A stretch of 64,000 nucleotides of DNA, from positions 1,472,071 to 1,536,070 of the forward strand of contig PHFE01000051.1 in assembly GCA_002796755.1 (NCBI GenBank), read 5' to 3'. Origin of the DNA: Paracorniculantispora psalliotae. Lineage: Eukaryota; Ascomycota; Sordariomycetes; Hypocreales; Cordycipitaceae. The notes under the pieces were generated by a model. That model had not been told where the DNA came from, made no database searches, and saw only the letters and a program-made list of their open reading frames with translations. The translations under genes were made by a program, and so were the position numbers. Shown here one piece after another: positions 54,531 to 64,000 of the stretch (positions are counted from its first letter, which is position 1; each line of letters begins with the position of its first letter).

Positions 54531-55799
54531 CTTTGCTGGGCTTTGATTTTGCCGGGCTGAAGGAGCGACGCAAAGTGTGATTTTCAAAGGGTCTAACAGA
54601 AGCTGACAAAGAGAGCCATCAAGTGAAAGTAATCCTAGCGGCGGAGTGGCTGTTTGGGAGAAAGTACCGCAGGCCTGGTGGCAGCGGGTATATTATACGG
54701 GAGTCATGGTGCAGAATCCGGGACAAACGATCCGCACGATGGCCTAACTTCTGGACATTGACTACGTAACTGACAAGGCAGAAATGCGTTGAGAAATTGG
54801 TCTCGCTTGGCACACGGTCTCCAAGGTACGGCCGGCTTTGGGGGAGCGTCACCACGAAGAGAGGCTCCCGGAGGCAGAAGAAGCCGCCCGATCGCAATGG
54901 ATGGTCCGCTTAAACAGCGATCGTGAGGCAGTCAGAGGCCCGGCGTAAAGGTGGGGCTCGATGTTGGCCATCTGGAAGTGCAACGGGCGATCGACTCGGG
55001 CAACAGCTGCGCAGGGCCTGGTGGCCCACTGCAGGGCGAGGCAAAAGTCTGAAAATAAGGTCATCGGGATGGGTCGAGAACGTTGTGGCTCAGCGACATG
55101 GGGAAATCGAAGTTTTGCAAAGACATCGATGTTTTTGCGCGGCTCTTGATGCTCTGGTTGGTTGGCCAGCAGTGACGCTGTGACACCAGCAACAGCCCAT
55201 GGCGGCGTACCACTTGTGGGCGTCTACCTACTATGGTGGAGGCGGCCAACTGCACCTCCAAAGCGAATTGCCGTCACAAATTGGTCCGTTCATGCAGTCT
55301 TTATGCAAACGTGGTCTGATACTGGCATCATGCCTGCGCCGTATGGGGTAGACATGGCAGGGAACGACAGCAGCGTTGCGCTCGGTAGACCAGGAAAGCC
55401 TCTGCACGCCAAGGCACCACCAGGCGCTGAGAGGCACTTTCCGGGACCATGCGGAACTCTTAACGACATTTATCCAGATATGCACAGGCAGACACTTTAT
55501 TCGTTATGCACTGGTTGTGCATGATGACGTGAAATACCCTACATTGACTGCATCCACAGCCGTGCTGCCGCTTACACCAACTCCCAAAGCTCCCTTAGTG
55601 AGGTGGGGCATCCAACTGCGCCCGTACCAGTACCGAGTTCAGACAAGTCCCCTGTAACTCCCTCTGCCAGCTGCCTTTCACCACTTTGGCCAGGCGCGTG
55701 TTCCTGACGCGTCCCCACATCTCGAGTCTTCACGCACAGCTTCATCATCGCCACTGCCTGCGAGTGCGTACTTCTAGCTCCTCTTACTAGCGCCTTAAA
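54531..55799. promoter_or_regulatory. Divergent region between the LOV gene and NSE2, with GATC-containing sites
   Basis: 1.27 kb with no supported gene. Four GATC cores lie at 54729, 54890, 54919 and 54989, 200-460 bp upstream of the LOV start. White-collar complexes bind GATC-type light elements, so these are candidate sites; their spacing is not proof. Confidence 0.4.
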
Positions 55800-57091
55800 A
55801 TGTCCCGGCGCCTAGTTAATCGAGGGCGATCGTCCGGCGCCAACGGATCTGCGACCCCCGCGCCCTCGGGACTCCCAGAATACGAACCGCTCGAGTATCC
55901 CCTCGACGATGAAGCACGACGAGCTCTGGAAGCGCTGTCCACCAATCGCAAACAGGGCAGATATACGAGGAATCTCAAAGCTGGCTCTGCGAATCTAGGC
56001 CATGCCGTTGGTGATATCCATGAGCGGCTGCGCGACCGCCGAGCCCACCTCGCGAACCAGAAACGCCGCCTCCAGAAGCAATCTGAAGAAGGGCAAGAAG
56101 AATTGGACGCTCTCGAGACACATCTTGACGAATTTGCGCGCCAAGTTGATGAAAGCTCTCGTGAAGCCGAATCAACCTTGCGTCTGCTCATTGATCAGCA
56201 ATTTGCGCTTGAAGACGAGGGCAAGGTCATTGGGGAAATATACACCGACGCCACCAATGCGCAGGCCGACGAGAACACACGCCAGCTGCAAAAGGAACGG
56301 CGCAGAGAAGAAGCCATTGAGATTGCACAGGCCAACGGCGCCCCGATCCCTCCCGAGGAAGAAGACGACGAAGACGACAAGCCGCCGCCTGCCCAGAGCA
56401 CGCTCGATATATTTCGCAAGCTGCAAGACGAGAAACGGCGCGAGTACGAACAGCTTACCGTTCAGGAGCGATATGCGGTCAACAACGACTACGCGAACTT
56501 CAAGAAGATGTGGCGTGACGCCGCCGAGGGTGAGGACGGCCCTCCTCTGCCGGACGCCTCGCGCTGGTTTGGCGCCGATGGCGCACCGATCCTGCCGACA
56601 GTCGCTCCTCGTACCGGGCGCGGACGAAGCAGGACGGTTGATCAAGGGGGCGACGACTCGGACGACGATATTGCCGTGGCACGAGAAGTTACTAGCTTGC
56701 GATGCCCGCTCTCGCTGCAAGAGTTTGTTGAACCATACAGCAACAAAAAGTGCAAACACACGTTTGAAAAGTCGGCCATTCTGGACTATCTGCCTACCAG
56801 TGGTCAGGTACAATGTCCGCAGACGGGATGCTCCCAGGTATGTTCTACAGTGACACATTCGCAAAGCTGCTGTCCGTGTTCGTCGAGACTAATTGTGCAT
56901 GCCAGGTCTTTAAACGCGCCGACTTTGCCCAAGATTTCTACCTCGACCATGCCATTCTCCGACGACTCCAGCGCCGTAATGTGCAAAACCGACTGGACGA
57001 TATGGACGTGGATGATGACGCCGATGCATCAAATGCCAGTTTTCAAGTGAGCAGCCAGCGTTCTCTGAAGCGATCGAAGCAGGAGCCTTGA
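55800..57091 (+). CDS. NSE2: E3 SUMO-protein ligase Nse2/Mms21 (SMC5-SMC6 complex)
   Basis: CDS is join(55800..56837, 56906..57091) with a 68-nt intron, 407 residues. Residues ~60-240 are helical coiled coil that would bind the Smc5 arm (HERLRDRRAHLANQKRRLQK, LHE-type heptads). The SP-RING starts at about 300: SLRCPLSLQEFVEPYSNKKCKHTFEKSAI, then VQCPQTGCSQ, with the intron directly after, and VFKRADFAQDFYLDHAILRRL. The Cys/His pattern is complete for the single zinc site. The tail is acidic, then basic. The protein sumoylates substrates during DNA repair in the nucleus. The long middle insertion with many Glu and Asp is common in fungal versions. Confidence 0.9.
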
Positions 57092-58016
57092 GCTGGCGAG
57101 TCCAACAATTCCCAAAACGACGAAGAACAATATTGTCAAGATTGCATAATATGACGACGGCCGCGACGATGATACAACGACACAATCCCATATGCGATAT
57201 TTCCTCCATTGCCGATTGCAACCAGAGTTTGCCACTAACCGGTTATGCCGTCACATGTCACTGTCGTGACGAGTGCAGGACGCAGCGAGGGCATCAACAT
57301 CGAAAATCGAACAGCATAAAAATCCCAAGATAAAAACAAGGCAGTTCGTCTTTGCATCATCACTGACCTCTGTCAGCACATGCTCTTATTTTTTTGGCCT
57401 TCCCCGGACGTCGGTTTTGATTTATCATTATCAAGCAACCGAAACAGCCCTGAGCGACGACCCGGGCCAACCAGAGGCGCAACCGGCTCACAAAAACCGG
57501 GGCCGCCCGGTGGTTCGGAGACGGTCGCCGCCAGGACGCAGCCAAACTGAGGCTCAAGGGTGGTGGCACCATCGGCGCTAGACCGCATCTGGTCAAGGGC
57601 AATTGCGTGATTCTGGTAAACTATCAACAATTTCGCCCAGATGCACGCAACGACACGGCTTCCTGGCCGGTCTGGCCTGTCTGTTCGCGCAATTTTCTGG
57701 ATGTCGCCATGCTGGAGACGGACCCTCGGCGCTGCCGCCCTCGGATCAATGAGGGGAGGCGGGCCCGTCCGTTATCTTCTTCCCACGGTCTTCGAATAGA
57801 GTAAATGCTATTTGTCTTGTCTACATCATCTTCTCATCCCTTCATCTGTTCCATTGTTCTGTGTTTTCTCTGTGCCTATTAAACACGTCTTGCTGGCTCC
57901 TAGCGGTTCAGGAACAACTTACAGTAACCACCACAGCCGCCAAACCTTATATCACGACACGACAGCCTTTACGGGTTGTTTCTCAGACTCACCGGCTACT
58001 CGCCGACTCCCACGCG
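57092..58016. promoter_or_regulatory. Intergenic upstream of MET10
   Basis: 925 bp. No separate gene is supported. The MET10 frame stays open upstream to 57861, but the start at 58017 fits the conserved N-terminus better. CT-rich sequence at 57800-58000 looks like a leader. Confidence 0.5.
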
Positions 58017-61000
58017 ATGCCTTCCTCCAAGTCCTCGTCCGCGCTGCCTTTTGGCCAGCACGTGGCCCTGGCTGACATCTCCGGCCCGACCTACGTCACG
58101 GCCCAGCTGCTCGTCCAGCACATTGCCTACAAGCTCTCCGACAAGATCTTCTCCTACTCGCCCGAGATGTACGACCTCGATGTGGCCGCCCTGCGCTGGG
58201 CCGCCGAGGGCAGCCAAAACGTGCACAAGTACACCCCCGAGGTTATGAGCCTGCAGACGCGCGCCGGCGCCGGCGCCCTCGCCCTCGGCTACATCTTCTC
58301 GCCCGACTTTGACGTGAGCAAGCGCCACATTCCCCAGACGCTGCTCGCCTCGTCCGGCAGCCTGCCCGCGCTGCGCGCCACGCTCGACCAGCTCTCGCTG
58401 CTCTACAGCGTCTCCAGCCCGTTTGTCGCCCACATTGCCGCCGCCGACTACTCGGCCGCCAACGGCATCGTCGCCAACTACGACGGCGCCCTGCGCCTGG
58501 CCGAGGAGCTGGGCCTCGGTCTCGTCGCTTCTGCCTCTGCCTACGAGGCCCAGCACATGTCGCTCTTTGCGACGCTCCTAGCCACGGTCTTGCCCACGCT
58601 GCACGTCTACGACGGCGTCCGCGTCGCCCGCGAGACCCTGCGCGTCGTCGATGCCCTCGGCGAGGCCGGCGTCGCTGACCTGTACACCAAGCTCTCAGCC
58701 GAAGCCAGCAAGCTGAACCCGCGTCTCGATAACGCCGGCAAGGTCGTTGAGCTGCTCAAGGCCTTCAATGACGAGCTCGGCACCGTCTACGCGCCCTTTG
58801 AGTACCACGGCCACGAGGAGGCCGATGTGGTCCTTGTCGCTTTCGGCAGCGTCGAGGCCCAGGTCGCCCGACAGGTCATGACCAAGATTGCTGGCGAGGG
58901 CGCCAAGACAGGCGTCATTAACGTCCGCGTCTACCGCCCCTTCATCGAGGAGGCCTTCCTCGCTGCCATTCCCGCCACGGCCCGCACCGTTGCCGTGCTC
59001 GGCCAGGTCAATGCCGAAGCCGCCCTCCACGACGAGGCTACCCAGTCCGCCCTCTACGGCGATGTCCTCGCCGCCGTCACCTTCTCCTCCAAGTTCACCG
59101 CGGAGCCCGAAGTGCTTGACATTAAGTACACTGCCGCCCAGACCCTGACCCCCCAGGGCCTGGTCAACACCCTGCACAAGGTCTTTGGCAACGAGGGCGA
59201 CGCCAAGACTCTGCCCTCGCTCATCGCCGCGGAGCAGTACACTTTCTGGGATCTTGACAGCTCGGCCACCGTTGCCTCTCCTGCTGTCATTGGCACTCTT
59301 CTGGCCAAGCAGTCCACCTCCAACGTCTTTGTGCGTGATGTCTACGACAACCTCACTCAGGGCGGTGCTGTCCGCTCCGACCTCCGCGTCTCCAAGAAGA
59401 CGCTCGAGGCTCCCTACGACATCAACGAGGCCAACGCCATCGTTGTTGGCGACGAGAAGATTCTCAAAGATGTCGACGTTCTTGCCAGCGTTGCCCCTGG
59501 TGGCCAAGTCATCCTAAACCTTCCCAGCTTCAAGGAGGCCGATGTCGAGAAGCGTCTCTCAGCTACGTTCCGCAAGACCCTCGTCGAGAAAGACATTGCT
59601 GCCTTTGTCCTCGATCCTGCTGTCCTGCCCGCTTTCGAGAAGGACGCTGCTGCTTCCAAGCTCCTTCTCGAGCTTGCTTTCCTGAAGGTGGCTCAGCCCT
59701 CCGTCTCGCCTAAGGATATCACCATTACCGCTGAGAATGTCAACCTCGAGCAGGCTGTCGAGGCCGTCGACCAGTGCCTGAGCAAGCTCGAGGTCTCCGC
59801 TACATGGGCTGAGACCGACGAGGCCGCCACCGAGCTTCCTCTGACCATCCAGCCCAACAGCTTCGTCTCCTTTGCCAAGGACGAAGATGAGGAGACTCTC
59901 CAGCTCCAGGACTGGCAGGCACTCGCCCGCGGCATCGTCTTCAAGGAGGCCTATGGCACCCGCGAAGCTGTCCGCCCCGACCTGGCTGTCGTCACCCACA
60001 CCGTCACCGTCAAGGAGAACCGCCGCCTGACTCCCTCGGACTACGACCGTAACATCTTCCACATTGAGTTTGACCTCGGCACCACCGGCCTCACCTACAA
60101 GATTGGTGAGGCTCTTGGCATCCACGCCGAGAACGACGTTGAGGACGTCGAGTCATTTATCGAGTTCTACGGCCTCAACCCCGATGACCTCGTCCAGGTG
60201 CCCTCGCGCGACACCGCGACGGTCACGGAGCTCCGCACCGTGCACCAGGCGCTCGTGCAAAACGTCGACATCCTCGGCAAGCCGCCCAAGCGCTTCTACG
60301 AGGCTCTGGCCGAGTTTGCCACCGACGAGACCGAGAAGAAGAAGCTCGAGGCCCTCGGCAGCAACGCCGGCGCCGAGGACTTCAAGAAGCGCTCCGACGT
60401 CGACACGCTCAGCTACGTCGACATCCTGGCCGAGTTCACTTCGGCCCGTCCCAGCTTCCACGACCTCATCAAGATTGTCAGCCCGCTGAAGCGCCGCGAG
60501 TACTCCATCGCCTCGGCGCAGGCGGTGACGCCCAACTCGGTGTCCCTCATGATTGTCGTCGTCGACTGGGTAGACACACGCGGCCGCACCCGCTACGGCC
60601 AGGCCACGCGCTACCTATCGCGCCTCGCGGCCGGCGCGCCCGTCACCGTCTCCGTCAAGCCGTCCGTCATGAAGCTGCCCGTCAAGGACACGGCGCCGCT
60701 CATTATGGCCGGTCTCGGCACCGGCCTCGCGCCGTTCCGCGCGTTCGTCCAGTACCGCGCCATGCAAAAGGCGCAGGGCAAAGAGATTGGCTCCATCCTG
60801 CTGTACCTCGGCTCGCGCCACCAGCGCGAGGAGTATCTGTACGGCGAGGAGTGGGAGGCCTACCTCGACGCCGGCGTCGTCACGCTCATCGGCGCCGCCT
60901 TCTCGCGCGACCAGCCGCAAAAGATTTACATCCAGGACCGCATGCGCCAGACCGTCTCCGACATTGTCAAGGCCTACATCAAGGAGGAAGGCAGCTTCTA

Positions 61001-61154
61001 CCTCTGCGGCCCGACCTGGCCGGTGCCCGACGTGACGGCCGTCCTGGAGGAGGCTATTGCGCTCGATGCCAAGGCCGCCGGCAAGAAGGTCGACCCCAAG
61101 AAGGAGATTGAGAAGCTCAAGGAGGAGGGACGCTACGTCCTGGAAGTGTATTAG
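58017..61154 (+). CDS. MET10: Sulfite reductase [NADPH] flavoprotein component
   Basis: Intronless CDS of 1045 residues, close to yeast Met10 (1035). The N-terminal half resembles pyruvate-ferredoxin oxidoreductase-type domains (GPTYVTAQLLVQHIAYKLSDK; DVVLVAFGSVEAQVA; INVRVYRPFIEEAFL). The C-terminal half is a cytochrome-P450-reductase-like diflavin module. FAD site: RREYSIASAQ. NADPH site: MAGLGTGLAPFRAFVQYR, LYLGSRHQREEYLYGEEW and YLCGPTWPVPDV. The protein passes electrons from NADPH to the siroheme subunit (Met5) in sulfate assimilation, in the cytosol. An in-frame upstream start at 57861 would add 52 unrelated residues. Confidence 0.96.
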   Translation: MPSSKSSSALPFGQHVALADISGPTYVTAQLLVQHIAYKLSDKIFSYSPEMYDLDVAALRWAAEGSQNVHKYTPEVMSLQTRAGAGALALGYIFSPDFDVSKRHIPQTLLASSGSLPALRATLDQLSLLYSVSSPFVAHIAAADYSAANGIVANYDGALRLAEELGLGLVASASAYEAQHMSLFATLLATVLPTLHVYDGVRVARETLRVVDALGEAGVADLYTKLSAEASKLNPRLDNAGKVVELLKAFNDELGTVYAPFEYHGHEEADVVLVAFGSVEAQVARQVMTKIAGEGAKTGVINVRVYRPFIEEAFLAAIPATARTVAVLGQVNAEAALHDEATQSALYGDVLAAVTFSSKFTAEPEVLDIKYTAAQTLTPQGLVNTLHKVFGNEGDAKTLPSLIAAEQYTFWDLDSSATVASPAVIGTLLAKQSTSNVFVRDVYDNLTQGGAVRSDLRVSKKTLEAPYDINEANAIVVGDEKILKDVDVLASVAPGGQVILNLPSFKEADVEKRLSATFRKTLVEKDIAAFVLDPAVLPAFEKDAAASKLLLELAFLKVAQPSVSPKDITITAENVNLEQAVEAVDQCLSKLEVSATWAETDEAATELPLTIQPNSFVSFAKDEDEETLQLQDWQALARGIVFKEAYGTREAVRPDLAVVTHTVTVKENRRLTPSDYDRNIFHIEFDLGTTGLTYKIGEALGIHAENDVEDVESFIEFYGLNPDDLVQVPSRDTATVTELRTVHQALVQNVDILGKPPKRFYEALAEFATDETEKKKLEALGSNAGAEDFKKRSDVDTLSYVDILAEFTSARPSFHDLIKIVSPLKRREYSIASAQAVTPNSVSLMIVVVDWVDTRGRTRYGQATRYLSRLAAGAPVTVSVKPSVMKLPVKDTAPLIMAGLGTGLAPFRAFVQYRAMQKAQGKEIGSILLYLGSRHQREEYLYGEEWEAYLDAGVVTLIGAAFSRDQPQKIYIQDRMRQTVSDIVKAYIKEEGSFYLCGPTWPVPDVTAVLEEAIALDAKAAGKKVDPKKEIEKLKEEGRYVLEVY

Positions 61155-61817
61155 ACGATTCTGCAGATGGAGTTTTTCCTTGTTGTTATCATGGCATGAA
61201 AATTTTAGAGTTTTGGATGAGCATAATTTGATAGATATGAAAAATGAAAAATGAAATACAGCATTTCGGTCTTTACCAAGTCTCATTCTGATGTTGCCCT
61301 TGGTTTGTGCTACTCTTGTGCCGTCGCACTCAGCATGTACCCAATTTTGACTAGTAACGCGGCAGAAGTTGGCCCAGGTTAGCACATAAACTCTTGATTT
61401 TATATGATGAGCGCAGCGGAGCGTCAAATCCCATTGGAAATAAAAAAATTTATTTATTTATTCTCGGATATTCCCGGCTAATCTAACCGAATTGTTTAGT
61501 CGCTATTTTGGAGCAACTATTGATAACCTCGGCATGGCAGAGAGTGTGTTCCTCGACGAACGACCACACTTTGGTAGCGAAAGCGAAAGAAAAGGCGTCA
61601 CGGATGCAGAGTGAACACGATATTTAAAGGACCACAGCTTTTATAAATCTGACGGATAGTCTAGCTAGCCTGCTAGCCTCTTCTGACCACTAATTTTCAG
61701 CCTGTGGACGTGGCGTCGTCAGCTGGGCGGTTACTCCTCGAACGAGAGAAGGAGTGATGTAGGATCACTTGGTCAACCGGCCTTGGACGTGGTCGGTAGG
61801 CACCCACCTACTTATAT
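61155..61817. other. Intergenic between convergent genes
   Basis: 663 bp, AT-rich; 3' ends only. A short A/T tract lies at 61440-61460. Confidence 0.5.
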
Positions 61818-63312
61818 CTACTTTGCCGAGAGTGAACGGCAAAGCGCCTTGTGTTCCTTGAAGTGCGCAACCTGGCAGTCCCTCCCGCAATACTTGACAG
61901 CCTTGCATTTGCCACAAGCCATTAGCTTCGCCGTCTCCGAGTCCTTGCCGCAGTTGGCGCACTTGTTTGGTGGAGGCAGCGAAGCGCTTCCATCCGCAAC
62001 GGACGTCAAAAGGGCATCGGCCTTGGCTTTAGCTGCCTTGAGCACTCGCTGCTCGCCCAAGCTAACTTGAGCAGCCGCCCAAGCATTGCTTCCTGGAGAA
62101 TATCGACCTTCCGTCAGCTGCGCCTCGAGGTCTGGTAGAGAAATCTCGAAACCCTCGAGCAGTGATCCGATCGATTCGCTCAGAAATTGCAGGATTTGAG
62201 ATTCGTTCTCGTCGCTAATTTTTCCAAATGACTCTGTCGCGATTTGCATCGTCATGATGCTCAGTTCAGACTCATTCAACCTCTGAATTCGGAGGTATCG
62301 AAGAACGGTGTCTGGTAGAGGGTCCTTGAGAGTAAGGGGAATGGTCGAGACTTCGTCTAGACCAGCGAGTTTCCACAGTCTCTGTTTCTGCTCATACAGC
62401 GGCGCCATAGAACTTGTTTGTAGGACAAGCTCGTAGTTGTCGTTGGGGTTGTCAGGAAGGACGAAGCCGTAAAGCCGCAATAGACGACTGTTCGGAACAT
62501 CGCCATAGTAAATAAATACCTTGGTACAGCTTAGTCAAAACTTGACGACTCTAGGCTTTGTGACATACTTGGTCTCCAATTTCGTAGTCTCTGCAAGCAA
62601 GGACGGAGAGGCTTCCGGTTGATGGATCGTAGGTGTGGCATTGCTTCGCATCAGACGCGTGGTTCAACATGTCTGCAAAAGGAGCCATGAGGCGAACAGA
62701 TTTGCCCTCAGAGACCGTGAAGTCCATACCGCGACTCCATATCGAACTGAGCGCCCATTTGTACTAGACGGGCCTACGTGTCAGCATATTATCATAGAGT
62801 GTATGCCACAAACTTACATCTTGAATGGAAAAGTTCTCCAGCGGAAAGAGGTCACGGTGGCGTATAATTACACTCGTAAGGAGCTTTTTATAGTCGTCCC
62901 CGACCCTCCCTCTCAGATGCGTAGTGAGAGTGTAGAGCGAAGAGCCACCGCAGATTTCCAGCTCTTCATCCGTAAAAAACATGCTCATAGTGTATTCGCT
63001 AGGTAGCACATCAACGTGTGTCTGGCGCTCCGCGTACGCGGGGTCCCCCACCCGCGATCGGATGAAGAGGATGTATAAAGCTAATGTGTCTTCCACAGAT
63101 AGAGCTGGCTTAATAGATCGGAGGACCGGGCCCAAAATCGGGTCGGCATAGGCACCTTTGACAGTCCATAGACATTCGGCTGGAATGGTAAGAATCCGTT
63201 CGCCTTCTTTGAACGGCCGTTGGGCCTTGACACCGCGCCCTGTCTCGGGGAAGTCAGCGAGCTCGAGGTCACCCAGGCCCACGGCCCCCGACTTATTAAG
63301 CCACGCGTCCAT
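61818..63312 (-). CDS. SET-domain protein with C-terminal MYND zinc finger
   Basis: CDS is complement(join(61818..62519, 62569..62763, 62818..63312)), 463 residues. The start at 63312 gives MDAWLNKSGAVGLGDLELAD. The SET domain begins GRGVKAQRPFKEGERIL, has a long insertion, then FADMLNHASDA and IGDQVFIYYGDVPNSRLL, the catalytic core including the tyrosine region. A helical LSMT-like substrate-binding domain follows (YGFVLPDNPNDNYELVL). The last 45 residues form a MYND finger: CANCGKDSETAKLMACGKC and YCGRDCQVAHFKEHKALC. SET-LSMT proteins methylate lysine or histidine on non-histone targets. The MYND finger at the C-terminus differs from SMYD proteins, where it interrupts the SET domain. Confidence 0.9.
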
Positions 63313-64000
63313 GAGTGATTTTTTCCCAAGTTTGGATGTAGAATTAATGATAATGATAAAACAAGAATAGGATGAATGAACTCGATCGTTTCGCTCCATT
63401 TGCGCCGGTGTGCATTTTTTTTTTTCGAAGTGGGGTCTGCCCAAGAATGAAGCCTGCTTGGCCGAAGAGTTGGCACTCCGTACCGATGTATTCAAGTTGG
63501 GCCTTGAGCTGAAAACACGGCTGGAGGCAATTAATTAAATGGCAGAATATCTCCAGATTTTCACCGCGAATTTAAAATGGTTTATTTATTATTTTCGAAA
63601 ATCTCGCCAATAAAAGCATGCTGAAAAAGTTCTCAGAGTTGGTAGCAATCTTGGACCTTGTAGAGAGCATTGCCCAAAGTTGCGAAAAAGGCGGTAGACT
63701 TTGTCTGGATAAATAGACGCGAATGGAAGCCTAGAGTCACTTTGCCAGAAAATGGTACGTAGAATGCAAATTGTGAAACAGATCACAAAGCTTCTGGAGA
63801 AAACTCGGCGCATCTTCCAGAAATCTAAATTGCTGTGTCGATTGTGATCGAAATGGGCATCAGAACGACCCAATAACGACTTCCTGCTAGAATAGGTAGT
63901 TCTGAAGACTCTTTTCTCGTATTGCGAGACTACAGCCAAACCGATAACTCGGGTTTCAGCACCACCTCCGCGAGAATTGTCATGTTTTTTGGGGGGGGGG
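63313..64000. other. Window end: promoter of the SET gene and an uncalled open frame
   Basis: A minus-strand frame from the window edge to 63589 is open for more than 130 codons and includes a hydrophobic stretch, SFVICFTICILRTIFW. It has no recognisable family and no start inside the window. It could be the 3' end of a gene or chance. The last ten bases are all G, preceded by six T. Confidence 0.35.

Noticed and set aside
1..64000. tRNA, 5S rRNA, spliceosomal RNA, CRISPR or intact transposon
   Set aside because: Looked for T-loop strings, 5S and snRNA core motifs, terminal repeats and transposase-like frames by eye; none convincing. A covariance-model scan would be needed to exclude them fully.

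Overview
This is nuclear DNA of a filamentous ascomycete, most likely a Sordariomycete of the order Hypocreales (inference). The genes carry short introns (about 45-70 nt) with GT-AG ends and CTAAC-type branch points. The gene set is typical of such fungi: CreC, CreD, a VIVID/ENVOY-type LOV protein and a Zn2Cys6 regulator. No rRNA, tRNA, CRISPR array or intact transposon was seen. Most multi-exon models below were rebuilt by hand from splice signals and reading frame, and each coding length is a multiple of three.

Positions 1-7.8 kb look like the edge of a specialised-metabolism cluster. They hold an asparagine-synthetase-type amidotransferase (cut by the window start), two unrelated cytochrome P450s and a membrane cytochrome b5-like protein. 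The b5 gene and the first P450 share a divergent promoter. From about 8 to 24 kb there are housekeeping genes: a conserved protein of unknown function, Mediator subunit Med13, the ribosome-biogenesis WD protein Enp2/NOL10, a small membrane protein, a GNAT acetyltransferase, a 988-residue coiled-coil protein and mitochondrial ribosomal protein bL33m. A Zn2Cys6 transcription factor follows at 24.2-26.0 kb.

From 27 to 36 kb lie alanine aminotransferase, proteasome subunit Rpn7, mRNA cap methyltransferase Abd1 and the mitochondrial GTPase Gem1/Miro. From 37 to 45 kb sit creC and creD, two genes of the same carbon-catabolite/ubiquitin circuit, 3.7 kb apart on one strand. A secreted cysteine-rich protein and the TORC2-pathway protein Slm1 follow.

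The stretch at 50.4-52.0 kb has no convincing protein gene. On the minus strand it reads as a spliced transcript with exons of 5-72 nt whose introns each hold a box C/D snoRNA. Guide matches identify homologues of yeast snR78, snR77, snR74 and probably snR76, in the order recalled for the yeast snR78-snR72 cluster. The host gene diverges from a formamidopyrimidine-DNA glycosylase gene.

The right end carries a VIVID/ENVOY-like LOV protein lacking both the photoactive cysteine and the signalling glutamine, the SUMO ligase Nse2/Mms21, the sulfite reductase flavoprotein Met10 and a SET-plus-MYND protein. The window ends in a run of ten G.
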